Source: Mangifera indica (taxonomy: Eukaryota; Streptophyta; Magnoliopsida; Sapindales; Anacardiaceae). From it: a DNA stretch of 64,000 bases. Numbering within the stretch: the stretch's first letter is position 1; each line of letters starts with the position of its first letter. Of this stretch, positions 12,670-27,496 are shown piece after piece. The notes under the pieces were generated by a model. That model worked only from the letters and a program-made list of their open reading frames with translations. It was not told where the DNA came from and searched no databases. The DNA lies in contig NC_058149.1 in NCBI RefSeq assembly GCF_011075055.1, positions 10,298,449-10,362,448 on the forward strand, read 5' to 3'. The translations under genes were made by a program, and so were the position numbers.

Positions 12670-13335
12670 GTGTTAAATGTAAAGGATTTGGAAATGGAAT
12701 TATATCATTTGAGTTGAAGTTGAAGCAAGAGATGGGTAGGTGGGGTGGCAGTGCTCAAGGTGTAATTTGTCTCCCAAGGAGGCAAAAATTTAAACATCCA
12801 AATTCAGCTTCATGAGAGATGTTGGAAAAAGAAAAGAAGAAAAGCAAATGGCACATATCATTACACAGGTGAAATGAAATGTGGGAATCCATGCCATGAA
12901 TGGGAGAACTCTATTGAAACAAATGTTATTGGGTTTGGGGTTATTGAAGTGTATGTTTGTACTTGCAATTGGTTTTTACAGGATAATATTAATGCTTCTG
13001 AAATACGATTTTCAAAAATTTTAATTGCAGGCTAAGATCAAGTAAATTCAGTGCAGACAATTATATAGCTTTTTTATTTTTGGGATAGAGAACTGAATTT
13101 TTCATCTAGATGTTTCCCTTTTTTTAATTCTTATAATTTAATTAAAGGGATTTGTTAAAAGAGAAGTAATTATAACCGGTTATAATTACATCTTGGAACT
13201 GAGAACGAAACGTGCAACCCTTTTAAGTCATTAATGTTCTTTTAGTGATCCAAAGACTATGGCTGACAGATTCAAACTGACTTCAATGGTGTCTAATTTA
13301 TCTATTGCAATCTGGCTAATGGACTATTTCCTCTC

Positions 13336-13800
13336 GGGTGTTTGGTTTGAAATTTATAAGATTATATTGATAATTTATCTTTTATTCTTTTATTTAGTTT
13401 ATCAATAATAAAAGATTATAGTAATATTTTATTATCAATATTGATTTGACAGGTAATATAGATGGTAATCTGATTACCACCTTTATCTTAAGTATTTAAA
13501 GATTACTAAGATAATCTTGATTTTATTATAATTATATTATTATTTATTAATTTTTTGAAATAAAAATAAATTTATTTTTAATTAATACAATAAATAATAT
13601 AAAAATATTTAAAAATAATTATATTTACGGCCATTTAAGTAAAATAATTTACTAATAATATTTTATTACCTTTAATTAAACACAATAATTATTTATACTT
13701 ATCAAATTTAATCAAACATAGTAATCATTTATACCTAGTAATCTATCTTCTAAGTAATCTTTCTATTTTAGTAATAAAACATTACCCAAACCAAACACCC
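13336..13800. mobile_element. Tourist-like MITE
   Basis: The element begins GGGTGTTTGGTTTGAAATT and ends CCAAACCAAACACCC, inverted repeats of the type seen in PIF/Harbinger-derived Tourist MITEs. The interior is AT-rich and shares strings such as GATTACTAAGATAATCTT with the copy at 50794-51284. The right flank is TTA but the left flank is CTC, so the expected 3-bp target duplication is not preserved. No coding capacity. Confidence 0.7.
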
Positions 13801-13809
13801 TTAGAGTTT

Positions 13810-14433
13810 TAACCTAATTTTAAAAACATATTTACGATATTTAAAAATTTTTAATATCCATTAATGACTTAACTTTTATTAAAATTTTTTGGTAAAGATA
13901 ATGATAAAATCGTTATTTTATTTTAAAATCCTAAAAATTTATATTATTTTTCTCTCTTAATTTAGAACACTAATAATTTTTTTTTATAATTAAACTTTAA
14001 AAATCTATATTTTTTTTTAAGGTTTTTTCTTTTATCTCTAGTAATTTGGAATTAGTTTCCACCGTTAGTCAGTTTTTTCACCATCCCATTTTCATTTTGT
14101 AAGACGAAAATAATTCATCTTTGTCTGATGAAAATGAGATGGTGGGAAAGGCCAACGGCAGGAATCAATTCCAATTGATCAAAGATAGAAACAAAAACTC
14201 TAAGAGGGAAATATAATTTTTTAAAGTTTAATTATAGAGAAAATTTTTAATTTTTTAAATTAAAGAGGTAACATGGAATAAATTTTTAGGTTTTAGAGTT
14301 TAAAAATAAAATAATAATTTAATTTTTGTCATTAACAGCAATTAGCGTATAGATAGTGTTTGAATTTTTCAATTATTATAGATATATTTTTAAGGTTATG
14401 GTAAAACTTGGGTGGAAATAGTCTTTTAGCCTA
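13810..14433. mobile_element. Truncated foldback element
   Basis: The right end, AAACTTGGGTGGAAATAGTC then TTTTAGCC, matches the foldback family. The interior has paired inverted segments around a core (GAAAATGAGATGGTGGGAAA opposite a mirror copy at about 14060-14100). A recognisable left terminus is missing. The region sits directly against the Tourist-like MITE, so the left end may have been lost there. Confidence 0.6.
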
Positions 14434-14599
14434 ACAATCTTTCTCCAAATAAATACTTCTACTTTCCAAACGGGCGTCGATGGCTAAAATACTGTGACTG
14501 CATTATGGACTCTACAAGATCGTGGAGATGTGCAAGCTAAGCTACTTCGATCAACCGGAATTCCTGCATGACTACACGCATTAATAAACACATGAAACT

Positions 14600-15620
14600 T
14601 AAGACAAAATGTTTAAGCAACTATTTAGATGAGCTTCTTCCTTCAAACTCACGATCCTCTGCAAGTGTGAGTGATAGATATGGGCATAAAAAGTGGAACA
14701 ATCTCTTAAAAATTGTCTCAACTGCAAAACAATTTCCAGTTCACAGATCACCTAACAATCTTCATGTTATGGTTCGAGCCTCCTGTCGTTCGTATTTCAT
14801 GTAAATACCGAGGTGCAACACTACGCTTGGGTTTCAGAGTGATTGCAGCCGTTAAAGACGAAATAACTTCCAAACATTGGTATGATACCTTCTCTTGATA
14901 GTGAAGACCGCTTGAGTCCAGTCCATCAAATACTCGAGATATGCGGGCGCAGACACCTCTATTGGATTCTTAATCTTAACTCCATCAGCCCATCTATACT
15001 TGCATCTATGAGTAGACAAACTTAGTGCATGCATAAAATAGCCCTTGATTCATTTGCCTATGAAGAATTACGACAGAATATTAGGCTAAACAGAGCAAGA
15101 AAAACTTTGAGCTAACTTGATGATAATTATCAAGATTCTAACTGCATTAACTATTTTAAATGGAAATTCAGAAGGGTTGAGGGATCAGAATTATACGTTG
15201 GTCTAGCAGTCATCGATGGGCAGTTGCATGTTGTGCAGAATTCAGTTAGAATACCATAAACAATATTTACCTGGCTGAAGAAATCTACAGCTGTAGAAGA
15301 AGAACATATCCCTAAGCAGACACTGAATGATAAATTTACACAGAATTTGCCATTTGAACATAAAAATTGCGGTCAAGAAACCCAAATGTTGAAGTCCTTA
15401 CTGTTTACAGCTAGCCACTCACTAACATCTTCTCCAGGAGGCAATCTTAACTGGTTCTCTCAAATTCCTACTACCCAAGGTAACATCAATAAGTTTTGAA
15501 GTTGAGCACCCTGAATTTGCATAAAAGATGCATTCAGTGAAGCCTATTCCATACAGAAATAACACCAACCGTACTTCCTGAAGGGGCGTTTTTCAGGACG
15601 AAAAGTCTTCTGATTTCAGC
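14600..15620 (-). pseudogene. MOB1: MOB1-like kinase activator pseudogene
   Basis: On the minus strand five successive blocks match plant MOB1, the small zinc-binding co-activator of NDR/LATS kinases. They are 15565-15618 (NQKTFRP, then APSGS in another frame), 15400-15510 (GAQL, then LIDVTLGSRNLREPVK, then LPPGEDVSEWLAVN, in shifting frames), 15192-15292 (AVDFFSQVN, EFCTTCNCPSMTA), 14890-15003 (KYRWADGVKIKNPIEVSAPA, YLEYLMDW) and 14600-14727 (VETIFKRLF, then YAHIYHSHLQRIVSLKEEAH in a different frame). The order is that of MOB1, and intron-like gaps with AG acceptors separate the blocks. At least three frameshifts, stops, a missing start region and a missing C-terminus (no LQELIES-type end) show that it is dead. 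The zinc-site Cys and His residues are still visible. Retained introns point to an old duplicated gene, not a retrocopy. Confidence 0.85.
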
Positions 15621-15629
15621 AGAATTAGG

Positions 15630-16338
15630 CAAAGTTAAAAATGAAAACGGCAGAGAATGTCAAATCAGAACCATCGACGGCACAAAAAAAGTATTTATAT
15701 TCACAATCTTCTTGAAAACTTTCAGTTAAAATACAGTTCTCTTAATATATCATATCATCAATTGCATACAATTGAATGAACAAATTTGAAACGTGTGTAA
15801 TGCGTATAAGCAATAAAGTTCCATTTTGAGCATGAAAATCAACATCCGAAAAGAGATTATATGAAAAAGATGATCGTCATCTTCCGAAACCAAAACCAAG
15901 AGGACTCAAAAAGTTATCGATTAATGCTAAAAATACCTGCTTCCAAGGTCGAAGAGACTCGTTTTCTAGCCACCTAAAGCAAGAAAACAGAAGCTGCAGA
16001 AACAAAAAATTTTACACGTACATATATAAAGAGAGAGACTTTCAAATTAAAACATGTTAATTCATAAACACAGGGCGATGACAGACTGGCAAAAATATGT
16101 CTAAGCTGACAGAGAGAGACAGAGCTTAAGAGACGAACACAACCAGACGAGCTGTATATATTGTTTGTTGGATTGTGCATTGGTGTTGTTGGGTGTTTCT
16201 TGTTATGTAAGATTGTTGGCAAATTTGATTTCGTCCACTTCAGTTTTGGTTGGATCACGGAAATAAAAATATGAGCTTTTTTCCCTTTCAAAGCAATTTT
16301 TTTCAGTTCAGCTGACGGTTACAGTGACAGTGACAGTG
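15630..16338. other. Spacer between the MOB1 relic and the PPR gene
   Basis: No coding feature is supported. The segment would have been a divergent (head-to-head) promoter region between the MOB1-like gene on the minus strand and the PPR gene on the plus strand. CT/GA-rich tracts such as GACAGAGAGAGACAGAG at about 16109 are typical of plant 5' UTRs. The minus-strand frame at 15974-16291 is of low complexity and I do not accept it as a gene. Confidence 0.4.
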
Positions 16339-18279
16339 ATGGCAATGCCACCGCCCAAAGTTCCATTCACATGGCTTCTTTTCAAATGCAAAACCATTCA
16401 ACAATTTAAACAAACACACACTCAGCTCTTAATTAGAGGCTTAAGCCACCCACCGCCTTCTCTAAGACCTACCGTTTCTTTCGCTGCCCTAAATCCCTCT
16501 GGCGATATTCATTACGCCCTTCGTCTCCTTTTCCAATCTTCCACGCCCCCTCAAATATTCCTCTTCAACACCCTCATTCGTGGCCTTGCGCGCGCCTGCC
16601 ACTCGCACTCTATGTCTACCTCCTGCTTTGTGTTTTATAGAATGATTGACTTGAATGTTTTCCCTAATAACTTTACATTTACGTTTTTGTTCCAGGGTTG
16701 TGCTACCAGTCGTGATTTTGATTTGGGCAGGCAGTTACATGGTATAGTGGTTAAAAATTCTTTTGCTTTGGATGTGTTTGTGAAAAATTCTGTGATACAG
16801 TTTTACTCTGTTTGTGGGAAATTGAGAGACGCTAGATGGGCATTTGACGAGAGTTTGGATGTTGATGTTGTTTCGTGGAATTCAATGATGAGTGGATACC
16901 TAAGGAATGGTGAGATTTCAGAGGGTCTTGAGTTGTTCGACAAAATGCCTAACAGAAATGAGGTTTCTTGGAATAGTGTGCTTAGTGGATTGGTTAATTT
17001 CGGTTTCTTGGATGATGCTTGCAGAGTTTTTAAGGAGATGCCATGTAGGAGTTTGGTTTCTTGGGTGGTGATGATTTCTGGCTATGCTCAGAATGGGCAA
17101 CCAAAGAAAGCCTTGGCTTTGTTTAGGGGGATGCAGCTATTGAATTTGGAGCCCAACTCTGCAATTTTGGTCAGTGTGCTTTCTGCATGCTCACAGTTGG
17201 GAGCTTTGAATCATGGGAACTGGGTGTACTTTTACATTCAAAAGAAATGCGTAAATGTTGATTCAATACTTAATGCAGCTCTAATTGACATGTATGCAAA
17301 ATGTGGCAGTATTAATTTAGCAATGCAGGTATTTCATTTATCCAAGGAGAAAGATGTTTCATCTTACACAAGCGCAATTTCTGGCCTGGCAATGAATGGA
17401 CGTGGTATAGAAGCATTTCAGCTTTTTGAGCAAATGAAAAGTGAATGCATCTCACCTGATAGTATCTCTTATTTGGCAGTTTTATGCGCATGTAGTCACA
17501 TTGGATGGGTTGAGAAGGGTTTTCACTATTTTCATTCAATGCTAGATGATCATGGAATTGAACCGGAGTTGGATCACTATGCCTGCATGGTTGATCTTCT
17601 TGGCCGTGCTGGCTTGTTGGAGGAGGCAGAAAATTTCATTGCTTCAATGCCTATGAAACCAGACAATGTTATCTGGGGGACTCTCCTTGGTGCCTGCAGA
17701 GTTCATGGTAATGATCAGATGGGTCAAGGGATTGGGAATATGTTGATAGAATCTGATCAAAGCCATGATGGCTGTTACATTCTACTGTCCAGCATTTATG
17801 CTAAAACCATGAAAGGGGACAATGCCGAAGAAGTCCGGAAATCCATGAGAGCCAAAAACATAGAACGTGTCCCTGGGTATAGCTTGATTGAAGTGGATGG
17901 TGTTGTTCATGAGTTCTTGGCTGGAGACAGATCCCATGACAAAACAGAGGAGATCTACACAGCGTGGGAAGAAGCTGTTAAAAAGATAAAGAACTATGGT
18001 TATAAGGCTGAAACAAGAGGGGTTCTATTTGACATTGAAGAGGAGGAAAAGGAGACTGTGATTGGTTACCACAGTGAAAAACTGGCTTTAGCTTTTGGGT
18101 TAATCAGCACTGAGCCTGGATCTGTAATAAGGATAGTTAAGAATATTAGGATCTGCAATGATTGCCATTCAGCAATGAAGCTTATCTCAAAAGTTAATCA
18201 AAGGAAAATATCTGTAAGAGATAGGAAAAGGTATCATCATTTTGAAGGAGGTTCTTGTTCCTGCATGGATTACTGGTAA
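16339..18279 (+). CDS. PLS-class pentatricopeptide repeat protein, DYW subgroup
   Basis: This single-exon gene encodes about 646 residues. I place the start at ATG 16339 (MAMPPPKVPF); the open frame continues upstream but has no ATG there. Plant PLS-DYW proteins bind organellar RNA, and their DYW domain is the cytidine deaminase for C-to-U editing in mitochondria or chloroplasts. The body shows repeated motifs such as DVVSWNSMMSGYLRNGEISE, NEVSWNSVLSG, LVSWVVMISGYAQNGQPKKA and NAALIDMYAKCGSINLA. E-type motifs follow (PDNVIWGTLLGACRVHGN, YILLSSIYA). The DYW domain (about the last 120 residues) has the PG box VPGYSLIEVDG, the deaminase HSE in GYHSEKLALAFG, the zinc-binding CNDCH, and the terminal CSCMDYW. 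All catalytic residues are present and the length is normal. The RNA target cannot be read by eye. The N-terminus may include an organelle targeting peptide. Confidence 0.95.
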   Translation: MAMPPPKVPFTWLLFKCKTIQQFKQTHTQLLIRGLSHPPPSLRPTVSFAALNPSGDIHYALRLLFQSSTPPQIFLFNTLIRGLARACHSHSMSTSCFVFYRMIDLNVFPNNFTFTFLFQGCATSRDFDLGRQLHGIVVKNSFALDVFVKNSVIQFYSVCGKLRDARWAFDESLDVDVVSWNSMMSGYLRNGEISEGLELFDKMPNRNEVSWNSVLSGLVNFGFLDDACRVFKEMPCRSLVSWVVMISGYAQNGQPKKALALFRGMQLLNLEPNSAILVSVLSACSQLGALNHGNWVYFYIQKKCVNVDSILNAALIDMYAKCGSINLAMQVFHLSKEKDVSSYTSAISGLAMNGRGIEAFQLFEQMKSECISPDSISYLAVLCACSHIGWVEKGFHYFHSMLDDHGIEPELDHYACMVDLLGRAGLLEEAENFIASMPMKPDNVIWGTLLGACRVHGNDQMGQGIGNMLIESDQSHDGCYILLSSIYAKTMKGDNAEEVRKSMRAKNIERVPGYSLIEVDGVVHEFLAGDRSHDKTEEIYTAWEEAVKKIKNYGYKAETRGVLFDIEEEEKETVIGYHSEKLALAFGLISTEPGSVIRIVKNIRICNDCHSAMKLISKVNQRKISVRDRKRYHHFEGGSCSCMDYW

Positions 18280-19240
18280 CCAAGCAATAAACAAACTCCA
18301 CTGAAGGAAAAATTTGTTCTTAATAAACAATTCATGGGTGTAAAATTGGAAAATCTGGAACTTATGCAACAAACACTAGAGAGTGATCCACCATGAAGTT
18401 GGCGAGATTTAGACCCACAGGTCTTATCCAAAAGAGTTGCCTCCATCTACATGAATCCCCTTCTGAGACTAAGCTCAAGAGAAGGTCACATGTGCCTTTA
18501 GCCTTGGTTTGAATCTCCACAATCTGACCTGGTTTTCTCATTGGGTTTCCTCTAGTTCCATATAAAATAAGCACCAAATGTGGGCTACCCTTTGAATTGA
18601 GAATAGGGAGTTAAGCATGGAGACAGGCTGATTTTCCTGTATTTCTCTCGGTTAAACGACGGAAACCCGTTAATTCACTGAGTACCAAGATAGTTTAAGA
18701 GGTGGCCTCTCTACGATCTTGAATTTTTTGATCTCAGTTTCATTCAAAATTAATATACTCTTCAGCTTATCCACTGTCATAGTCTGTCAAGGTGACCCTC
18801 GAAATGGTCAAGAACATGTATGTTTGATTTATGTGACTTCACTGAATTTATGCTCAGTTTGAAAAGAAATACAATGCCTACAACTTCCTTGCCTTATCAG
18901 TGCATATTTATTGTTTTCTTTCTTATTTTTAGTATATCAATAAGTAAATACACAGAATTCGAGAGGATTTAGTATTTAGGGTTTAAGATTTAGAGATAAA
19001 TATTACAAATTCATGGTGACAAGAAGTAGCAATAAAATTGCTTCTTATTAGAGATGGATGCAGTGACTGGGATCAGAATTAATTCACCTCCAAAACACAG
19101 TAAACAACTAATAAACGAGATTCTATTTATTGCTGAACCAATTAACTTATGGTTCTCGATAGATTAAATCCCAAGGAGAAGCCAAGGAATTGAACAAAAA
19201 AGACACCAATTGGAGGCTGTCACGCCAGTGCTAAACAAGT
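18280..19240. other. Spacer between convergent PPR and germin-like genes
   Basis: The first few hundred bases are the probable 3' UTR of the PPR gene; the last part is the 3' UTR of the germin-like gene on the opposite strand. The small frames here are shadows or chance frames. I see no repeat or RNA gene. Confidence 0.5.
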
Positions 19241-19876
19241 TTAATTAACCTTATCCAGTGCCACCAAGAACGGCCTTGAGCTTCTTAACCTGAGCATCAT
19301 CAAGGAAAGTAGTCTTCTCAACCAATTCAGACGGCAAATTGTTTCCGAACAAAGCATAGTCGACGATTTGGAGCCCGGGCTCGGACTGCTGAAGCTAACA
19401 AATGCCAAAGCCGGACTTCCCCCTGCATTCACCTGGAAGTGCAATAAACCTTGGGGGAAAACCATAATGTCACCCTTCTTAAGAGACTTCAAGTAAACTG
19501 CATTTGCATTGGAAATGAAGCCAGCACAAATTGAGCCTTGGATAACAATGAGCACTTCTGAACCTCCAGGGTGAGTGTGCATTGGCACAACTCCGCCAGG
19601 GGCCAAGTCTAAACGGGCCATGGAAATACCAAGGCCATTTACACCTGGAAGTTGTGGAGAAAAAGCTGGTGTCACGGCGGCTTTGATAATGTTTGAGGTG
19701 TTACCAGCAGCACCAAGGCCAGAGTAAACAAAATCATCGACTGTGACAGCCGATTGCTTCTTGCAAGAGTAGCCTGCAGGGCCTTCCGGGGCTGAAAGGT
19801 CTGCAACACAGAAGTCTTGCACGGCGGCATAGGAAGAGGAGAAGAGGAAAGAAAGGAAGAAGATTGGGAGAATCAT
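19241..19876 (-). CDS. Germin-like protein (ABP19/20 type) with 3' frameshift
   Basis: Germin-like proteins are secreted cupins that bind manganese and sit in the cell wall; relatives of this subgroup were described as auxin-binding ABP19/ABP20 of Prunus. The start at 19876 gives a hydrophobic signal peptide (about residues 1-17), the Cys pair C23/C38, an NTS glycosylation site at about 59, the cupin box [15 protein letters not shown] with H100, H102 and E107, and the fourth ligand H146 in FPQGLLHF. After about residue 168 (SSPSPG) the frame shifts by one base within GCCCGGGC (about 19372-19379). The reading frame then gives an unrelated tail to a stop at 19241. In the neighbouring frame the normal family ending is intact ([13 protein letters not shown] to VLGGTG) with its stop at 19251-19253. 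So one base is missing relative to the family. It could be a real mutation or a sequencing error in a G/C run. No intron, as is usual for this subgroup. Confidence 0.9.
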   Translation of the reverse strand: MILPIFFLSFLFSSSYAAVQDFCVADLSAPEGPAGYSCKKQSAVTVDDFVYSGLGAAGNTSNIIKAAVTPAFSPQLPGVNGLGISMARLDLAPGGVVPMHTHPGGSEVLIVIQGSICAGFISNANAVYLKSLKKGDIMVFPQGLLHFQVNAGGSPALAFVSFSSPSPGSKSSTMLCSETICRLNWLRRLLSLMMLRLRSSRPFLVALDKVN

Positions 19877-19925
19877 TTTGGTTAATGTTGATTTAGATTG
19901 CGTTTCCCAAAGGGTTTATTCATGC

Positions 19926-19933
19926 TTATATAG
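19926..19933 (-). promoter_or_regulatory. TATA box of the germin-like gene
   Basis: Read on the minus strand this is CTATATAA, about 50 bp upstream of the start codon at 19876. That leaves room for a short 5' leader of roughly 20 bases, as is common in plant genes. It supports an active promoter for the gene despite its frameshift. Confidence 0.6.
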
Positions 19934-21839
19934 AGTGGTTATTTTGGCAATCGTCCTGTTATGTGGGATAGGACCATGCAAGATGTCACGGGCATGGCAA
20001 AGGCTATAGGTGTTTCGGAGAAACGACACACCCTGGGCCTCTCTGGTGCATTTTCCCAGATAAAAACAAGATTTCTCTTTTTGTTTGAAAGAAGCAGACA
20101 GAAATATCAAATATCTTTTACGCTTCTGTTACGGTAGAAAATATCTGTTCATCATTCAAGAATTATTAGCTCTGTAAAAGCTTTAGGTAGTCCATTAATA
20201 GGAATATTTATTTTACATAAACTAAATAAAATCATCCAATACTATCATTCAATATTGATTGCTTTAAGTTTATAGAAATACTCGAATTATCATGTATTTG
20301 AATCCATAAAACTTTCAAAATTACATGCATTAGTTTTCTGCTCTTGAAACATCTTCTGATAACTTTTAAAATGGGTAAAACCATAATCTATATATTTCAG
20401 ATTAGGATATTAGATCACATCGAAGATTTAATAAACCTTATACTTACACTAATGCTATCTATCCAAATTATAACATTTAAAAACGTTAAACTTATTTTCA
20501 TTGATTATTTAAATCTATCAATTGCATCATAACTTAAAACTGTCGTCTCACTATTCAATTAACTATTTTATTAAACTAAAATTATATTTAACATTAACCC
20601 ACATTAAATCCACCTTAATTTTTCTAAGCAGTTAGAAAGACCTAATAATTCTACTTATTAATCCTTCTTTGCACCCTGAAGTTTAAGTGAAACGTCCTTG
20701 GATATTGGCATATTAATGGAAGAAAATGAAATGCAATATGCGAGCAATGATTAGATCTTTAATATGAACCATTAATGAGGAGATGATTGAATATCAACCA
20801 GCACCATTCATATTCTGATGGAGTCAATTACCGTAGGAGAAGGAGAGGCGTAATCCATTTTAATCTCAGAATCATCAAAAGAGACGACAAAGTTAGTTAT
20901 ATTGGCACTTTCCAGGATTCTCATAAGCCAATCAACAGTCGATGTTATAAAAAATCTTGTGGTCCATTAGCCCACGTGATGGGATGAAAATTAGAGCATA
21001 AGATGACATTTTTACAGCTAACAAGACTTTGCAAGTCTTCTTCCCTCTTTTAATGCTATCCAGGAAAAAATTTGTGGAACGAAGGAATTCCCTCTTTTCC
21101 ACGGCTTCTCAGTTGGCTTTTTAACAATCTGAAGAGCTATCTCAATATATAGGTATGCTGTTGTTGTCAAATTTTTTGTAAAACTTGTCTCATTCTTTGA
21201 CACTGTTATGATATCTCCGGTGTACATGTGACTAACAAAAGAAATGAACCATAAATTATTTGGTGCCAAAAGAAGAGAAAAAGAGAAAAACATAAAGGCT
21301 CAAGCATTACATGAGCTGCAATGTATTACATGGTAGTCTCCTATCTGTAAAACATCTTCTGGAGAAGTGAACAGTTGTAGAAGCCTATGCCTTGACCTAA
21401 AGGATGCAACATGTTAGCTAGCATTCAAATATACTTACAGTGGAAAACTATAACTTTCTGTTTTATCAACTCTTCATCATTATATTATCCTCTAAATGAA
21501 TTAATCAAGAAATTATTATTTGAATTTGGATTTTAAATATAACTGATAGTATTGCAACTATAAACCTTATGAATTAACAAAATTGATGAAATACTAGAAT
21601 TTTCAAAAAGAATGTCTAAGTTCGAGTCTCGAAATTGAATTTTAGACATGATAAAATGCATGTTCATAGGTGGCAAATAGTCCTTAAATTTCCAAAGAAG
21701 ATGATGTAGGCACGGGATAGCAATGGATGTTACAAAAATAGTAAAACTTGTTCATATCACAGGAAGAGAGAACAATCATTCATAGACCATAAACAACTTA
21801 TTTAGCTTTAAGTTGTCTTCACTATGAATATGTAAAGAT
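19934..21839. other. Intergenic AT-rich region
   Basis: No gene, RNA or confirmed element is recognised. The part next to 19934 is promoter sequence of the germin-like gene. The frames at 20787-20987 (Arg-rich) and 21018-21293 (minus strand) have no recognisable family and I do not call them. Confidence 0.4.
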
Positions 21840-24027
<2,188 letters not shown>

Positions 24028-24731
24028 AGACTACCCTTTCCTCAACAAAGGAACTGCAACCCACTCTCGCCTTTGATTGCTGTTTTTGGTGTTTGGTGCA
24101 ATCAATAAAGAAAAACAATAAGTTGAAATATATATGTGGACTGAAATTCTCTGCTGTAAACATGATTGGTTCCTGGAACATGTGGTCATCTGAACCAACC
24201 AACCAAAACAAACAATCAGTCCTTCTACTGGATCCATCAATCTTGAAATGTAAAAGAAATAAACCTAAAAAGGAAAACTGATTACTCTGATGCCGATACT
24301 CAAATTTTATTGTTAGAAAAGATTTTTTTAAAGTGACTGATCATCAAAGTAAAATAAGATATGTCTAAGTCATTGAAATGAATAATATGTGAATTAGAAT
24401 CGAATGAAGTTAATTTGATGGGATTCTTCATAACAACCTGTGGCTGGGTAGATTGACATCAAAACACTCAAGGAATCTGAGCTGCCAAGTGATCTCTTCA
24501 TAATTGAAGTGAATCAAAAACAGTCAAACAGATTGATGTTGTCAGATCAAAACCTTTTTAAGGCTTTGTTCCGTGTTGGTTTTATGTGCCTAGAATTTTT
24601 CAGTGGGATCTTTAAGAGCTCAAGATGTTCTTTTTCTTTTGTACAAACAAGAATTGTACCATGACTCTCTCTTAGCTTCAATGCAAAAATCACAGCTATT
24701 TCATTAACATCCAAGACACAAATAAAAACAA
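24028..24731. other. Spacer between OPR relics and a foldback element
   Basis: No coding feature, RNA gene or clear repeat. The overlapping short frames at 24005-24281 on both strands have no recognisable family and the usual plant AT bias, so I leave them out. Confidence 0.35.
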
Positions 24732-25279
24732 GGCCAAATGACCATGTCCCACCCAAGGTTTGATGCAAATCCCATTTCCCACTAGTTAACTATCAAAAAT
24801 TCAAGTACTCACCAATTTGTTAAATTTTACTGTTATTATCAGGGTTAAAATTATTATTTAATAAAAATGTTTTAAAAAACTATAAATTCATCACATTTTT
24901 CCCTTAGTTTAAAAACTAAAAATTCTTTTCTCACCCAAAATTTGAAAAATGATTATTTTGCCTCCTAGGGTTTGTATTTTCTCCCTTGCTACTTTTCCGA
25001 CAACCAAAACTGACCAACCTCCTCCATCCCATCTCTCGCATGAGGACAAATCGTCCACTAATAAGAGGTCGGCCAACAATTTGTTGACTCAACAACACGG
25101 AACTGTGAGAATTTATAATAATGAATTTTAGTTTTTTTTAAATATTTTATTAAATAATAATTTTACCCATAACAGTAACAATAAAATTTAACAGATAAAT
25201 AAATATTTAGATTTTTAAAAATTAATAGGTGAGGTATTGGGTTTGCATCGAACTTTGTGTGGGACATAGTCATTGGGCC
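24732..25279. mobile_element. Foldback element
   Basis: The ends are GGCCAAATGACCATGTCCCA on the left and GGGACATAGTCATTGGGCC on the right. The flanks read TAAAAACAA (24723-24731) and TAAAAAACA (from 25280), which are compatible with a slightly altered 9-bp target duplication. The interior has the family's inverted AAAACTAAAATTTTC-type arms and a short core. It has no transposase. Confidence 0.7.
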
Positions 25280-25979
25280 TAAAAAACAAATCCAAATCCA
25301 CAGGCGAATTAAGCCAACGCCTTCTCTATTCGCACCATTACTCATATTCAGGGGTCTGTGACTGTTCATTTACAAAGAAATTAAATTCAAACAAGGAATT
25401 AAATAATGAAAAAGAGAAATAAAAATTGAGAGTTTGGTGTGAATAGGAAGATCAATGAACCAGTTTAATTACATTGGCATTATCACTGAACCATCCTAAA
25501 GACATTTATTTTGGTATTACATATACACTTAGAAATGAAGTGTCACCAGGAGTAGTACGTATTACTTAACAATGAACTTGTTTTGTCTAGAATATTGACT
25601 ATAGAACACTCACTCTAATAGTATGCCACTTACACTATCGTAAACCATTTATGCCAACATTAAATAATTGTACATACCCATCATGCTTCTTCTGCAACAA
25701 AACATTATACTTCGGTGATATTATTGTCTATTATTTTGAAGGTTGGAAAATTGATATGGTGAAATCATTTAAATATGCAACGAAATTTCCATGGTGAGAC
25801 CACTCTATAAAGTAGTGGTTCAGTACTATTATATCAAATTAACCATGGTTGAAGTCGTGACAAGTTCAATGTTCAAAACCTGAAAATTATTTCGTGGTTT
25901 ACTTAGTGAGATAACCATTGAGAATGTTGGTCTTGATTAATTTCTGGAATACCCACAATATGACATAAAATTATTCCCA

Positions 25980-26690
<711 letters not shown>

Positions 26691-26860
26691 TAGTGAATGA
26701 TCTGATTATTTAAGAAGACGATGGTGAATATAAGAAGATAGAAATGACAGAACAATAAAGAACAAGTTCAAATTGGTTATTTGAAAAAAAAAGGCAAAAG
26801 GACTTGTTTCCCACGCAAGATATAGTGAAACACCAAATCCTACTCTCTAATTTTCAGAAA

Positions 26861-27496
26861 GGCCAAAGGCTTAATCCCCCCAAAGTATGTTGTTTTGTCA
26901 AGTTTTCCTTTTTAATTTTAAAAATCCCAATATCTACCGATGACTAGTTAAAATTAACGGTTCTAAAGACAAATTTGTCATTTTATCTGTAATATTAAAA
27001 ATAAACTAAAATATAATCTACTTTCCTCTCCTAAATTTTAAAAACTAAAAGTTTTCCCCTAATCCAAGTTTCAAAAAATGATAGTTTACTCTTAGGGTTT
27101 AGTTTCCAGATCTCCAGTGCCATTGTCGATAGCCTCTATCACCCGAAGCTTCTTCTCCCTCGACGATCTCTCTCTACTTAGTTGAACGCTGATCAGACAT
27201 CCAACTAAGTGGACAGAGACTGTTAGAAAAAGAGAAAGCTTCGGGAGGGAGAGGCTACTAGCAATGACACTAGAGATCTGAAAATTAAACTCTAAAGGAG
27301 AACTGTCATTTTTTAAAACTTAGATTAGGGGAAAACTTTTAGTTTTTAAATTTTAGAAGGGGAAAAGAGAAAAAATTTTAAAGGGTTAGAATTCCGTTAA
27401 TTTTAACCGCCATAGATGGGTAAATGAGATTTTCAAAGTTAAAAGGTGAGAACTTGAGATTAGAGGATACTTTAGGTGGAAAATAGTCTTTTGGTC
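26861..27496. mobile_element. Foldback element nested inside another
   Basis: It begins GGCCAAAGGCTTAATCCCCC and ends GGAAAATAGTCTTTTGGTC. The flanking 9-mers are TTTCAGAAA (26852-26860) and TTTCAAAAA (27497-27505), eight of nine identical. The interior is a good inverted repeat (TCTCCAGTGCCATTGTCGAT opposite GCAATGACACTAGAGATCTG). Removing it joins two arms of the host element, so the insertion order is clear. Confidence 0.8.

Noticed and set aside
16324..16338. Upstream start for the PPR gene (residues MTVTV)
   Set aside because: The codon at 16324 is GTG, not ATG; nuclear plant genes almost always start with ATG, which first occurs in frame at 16339.
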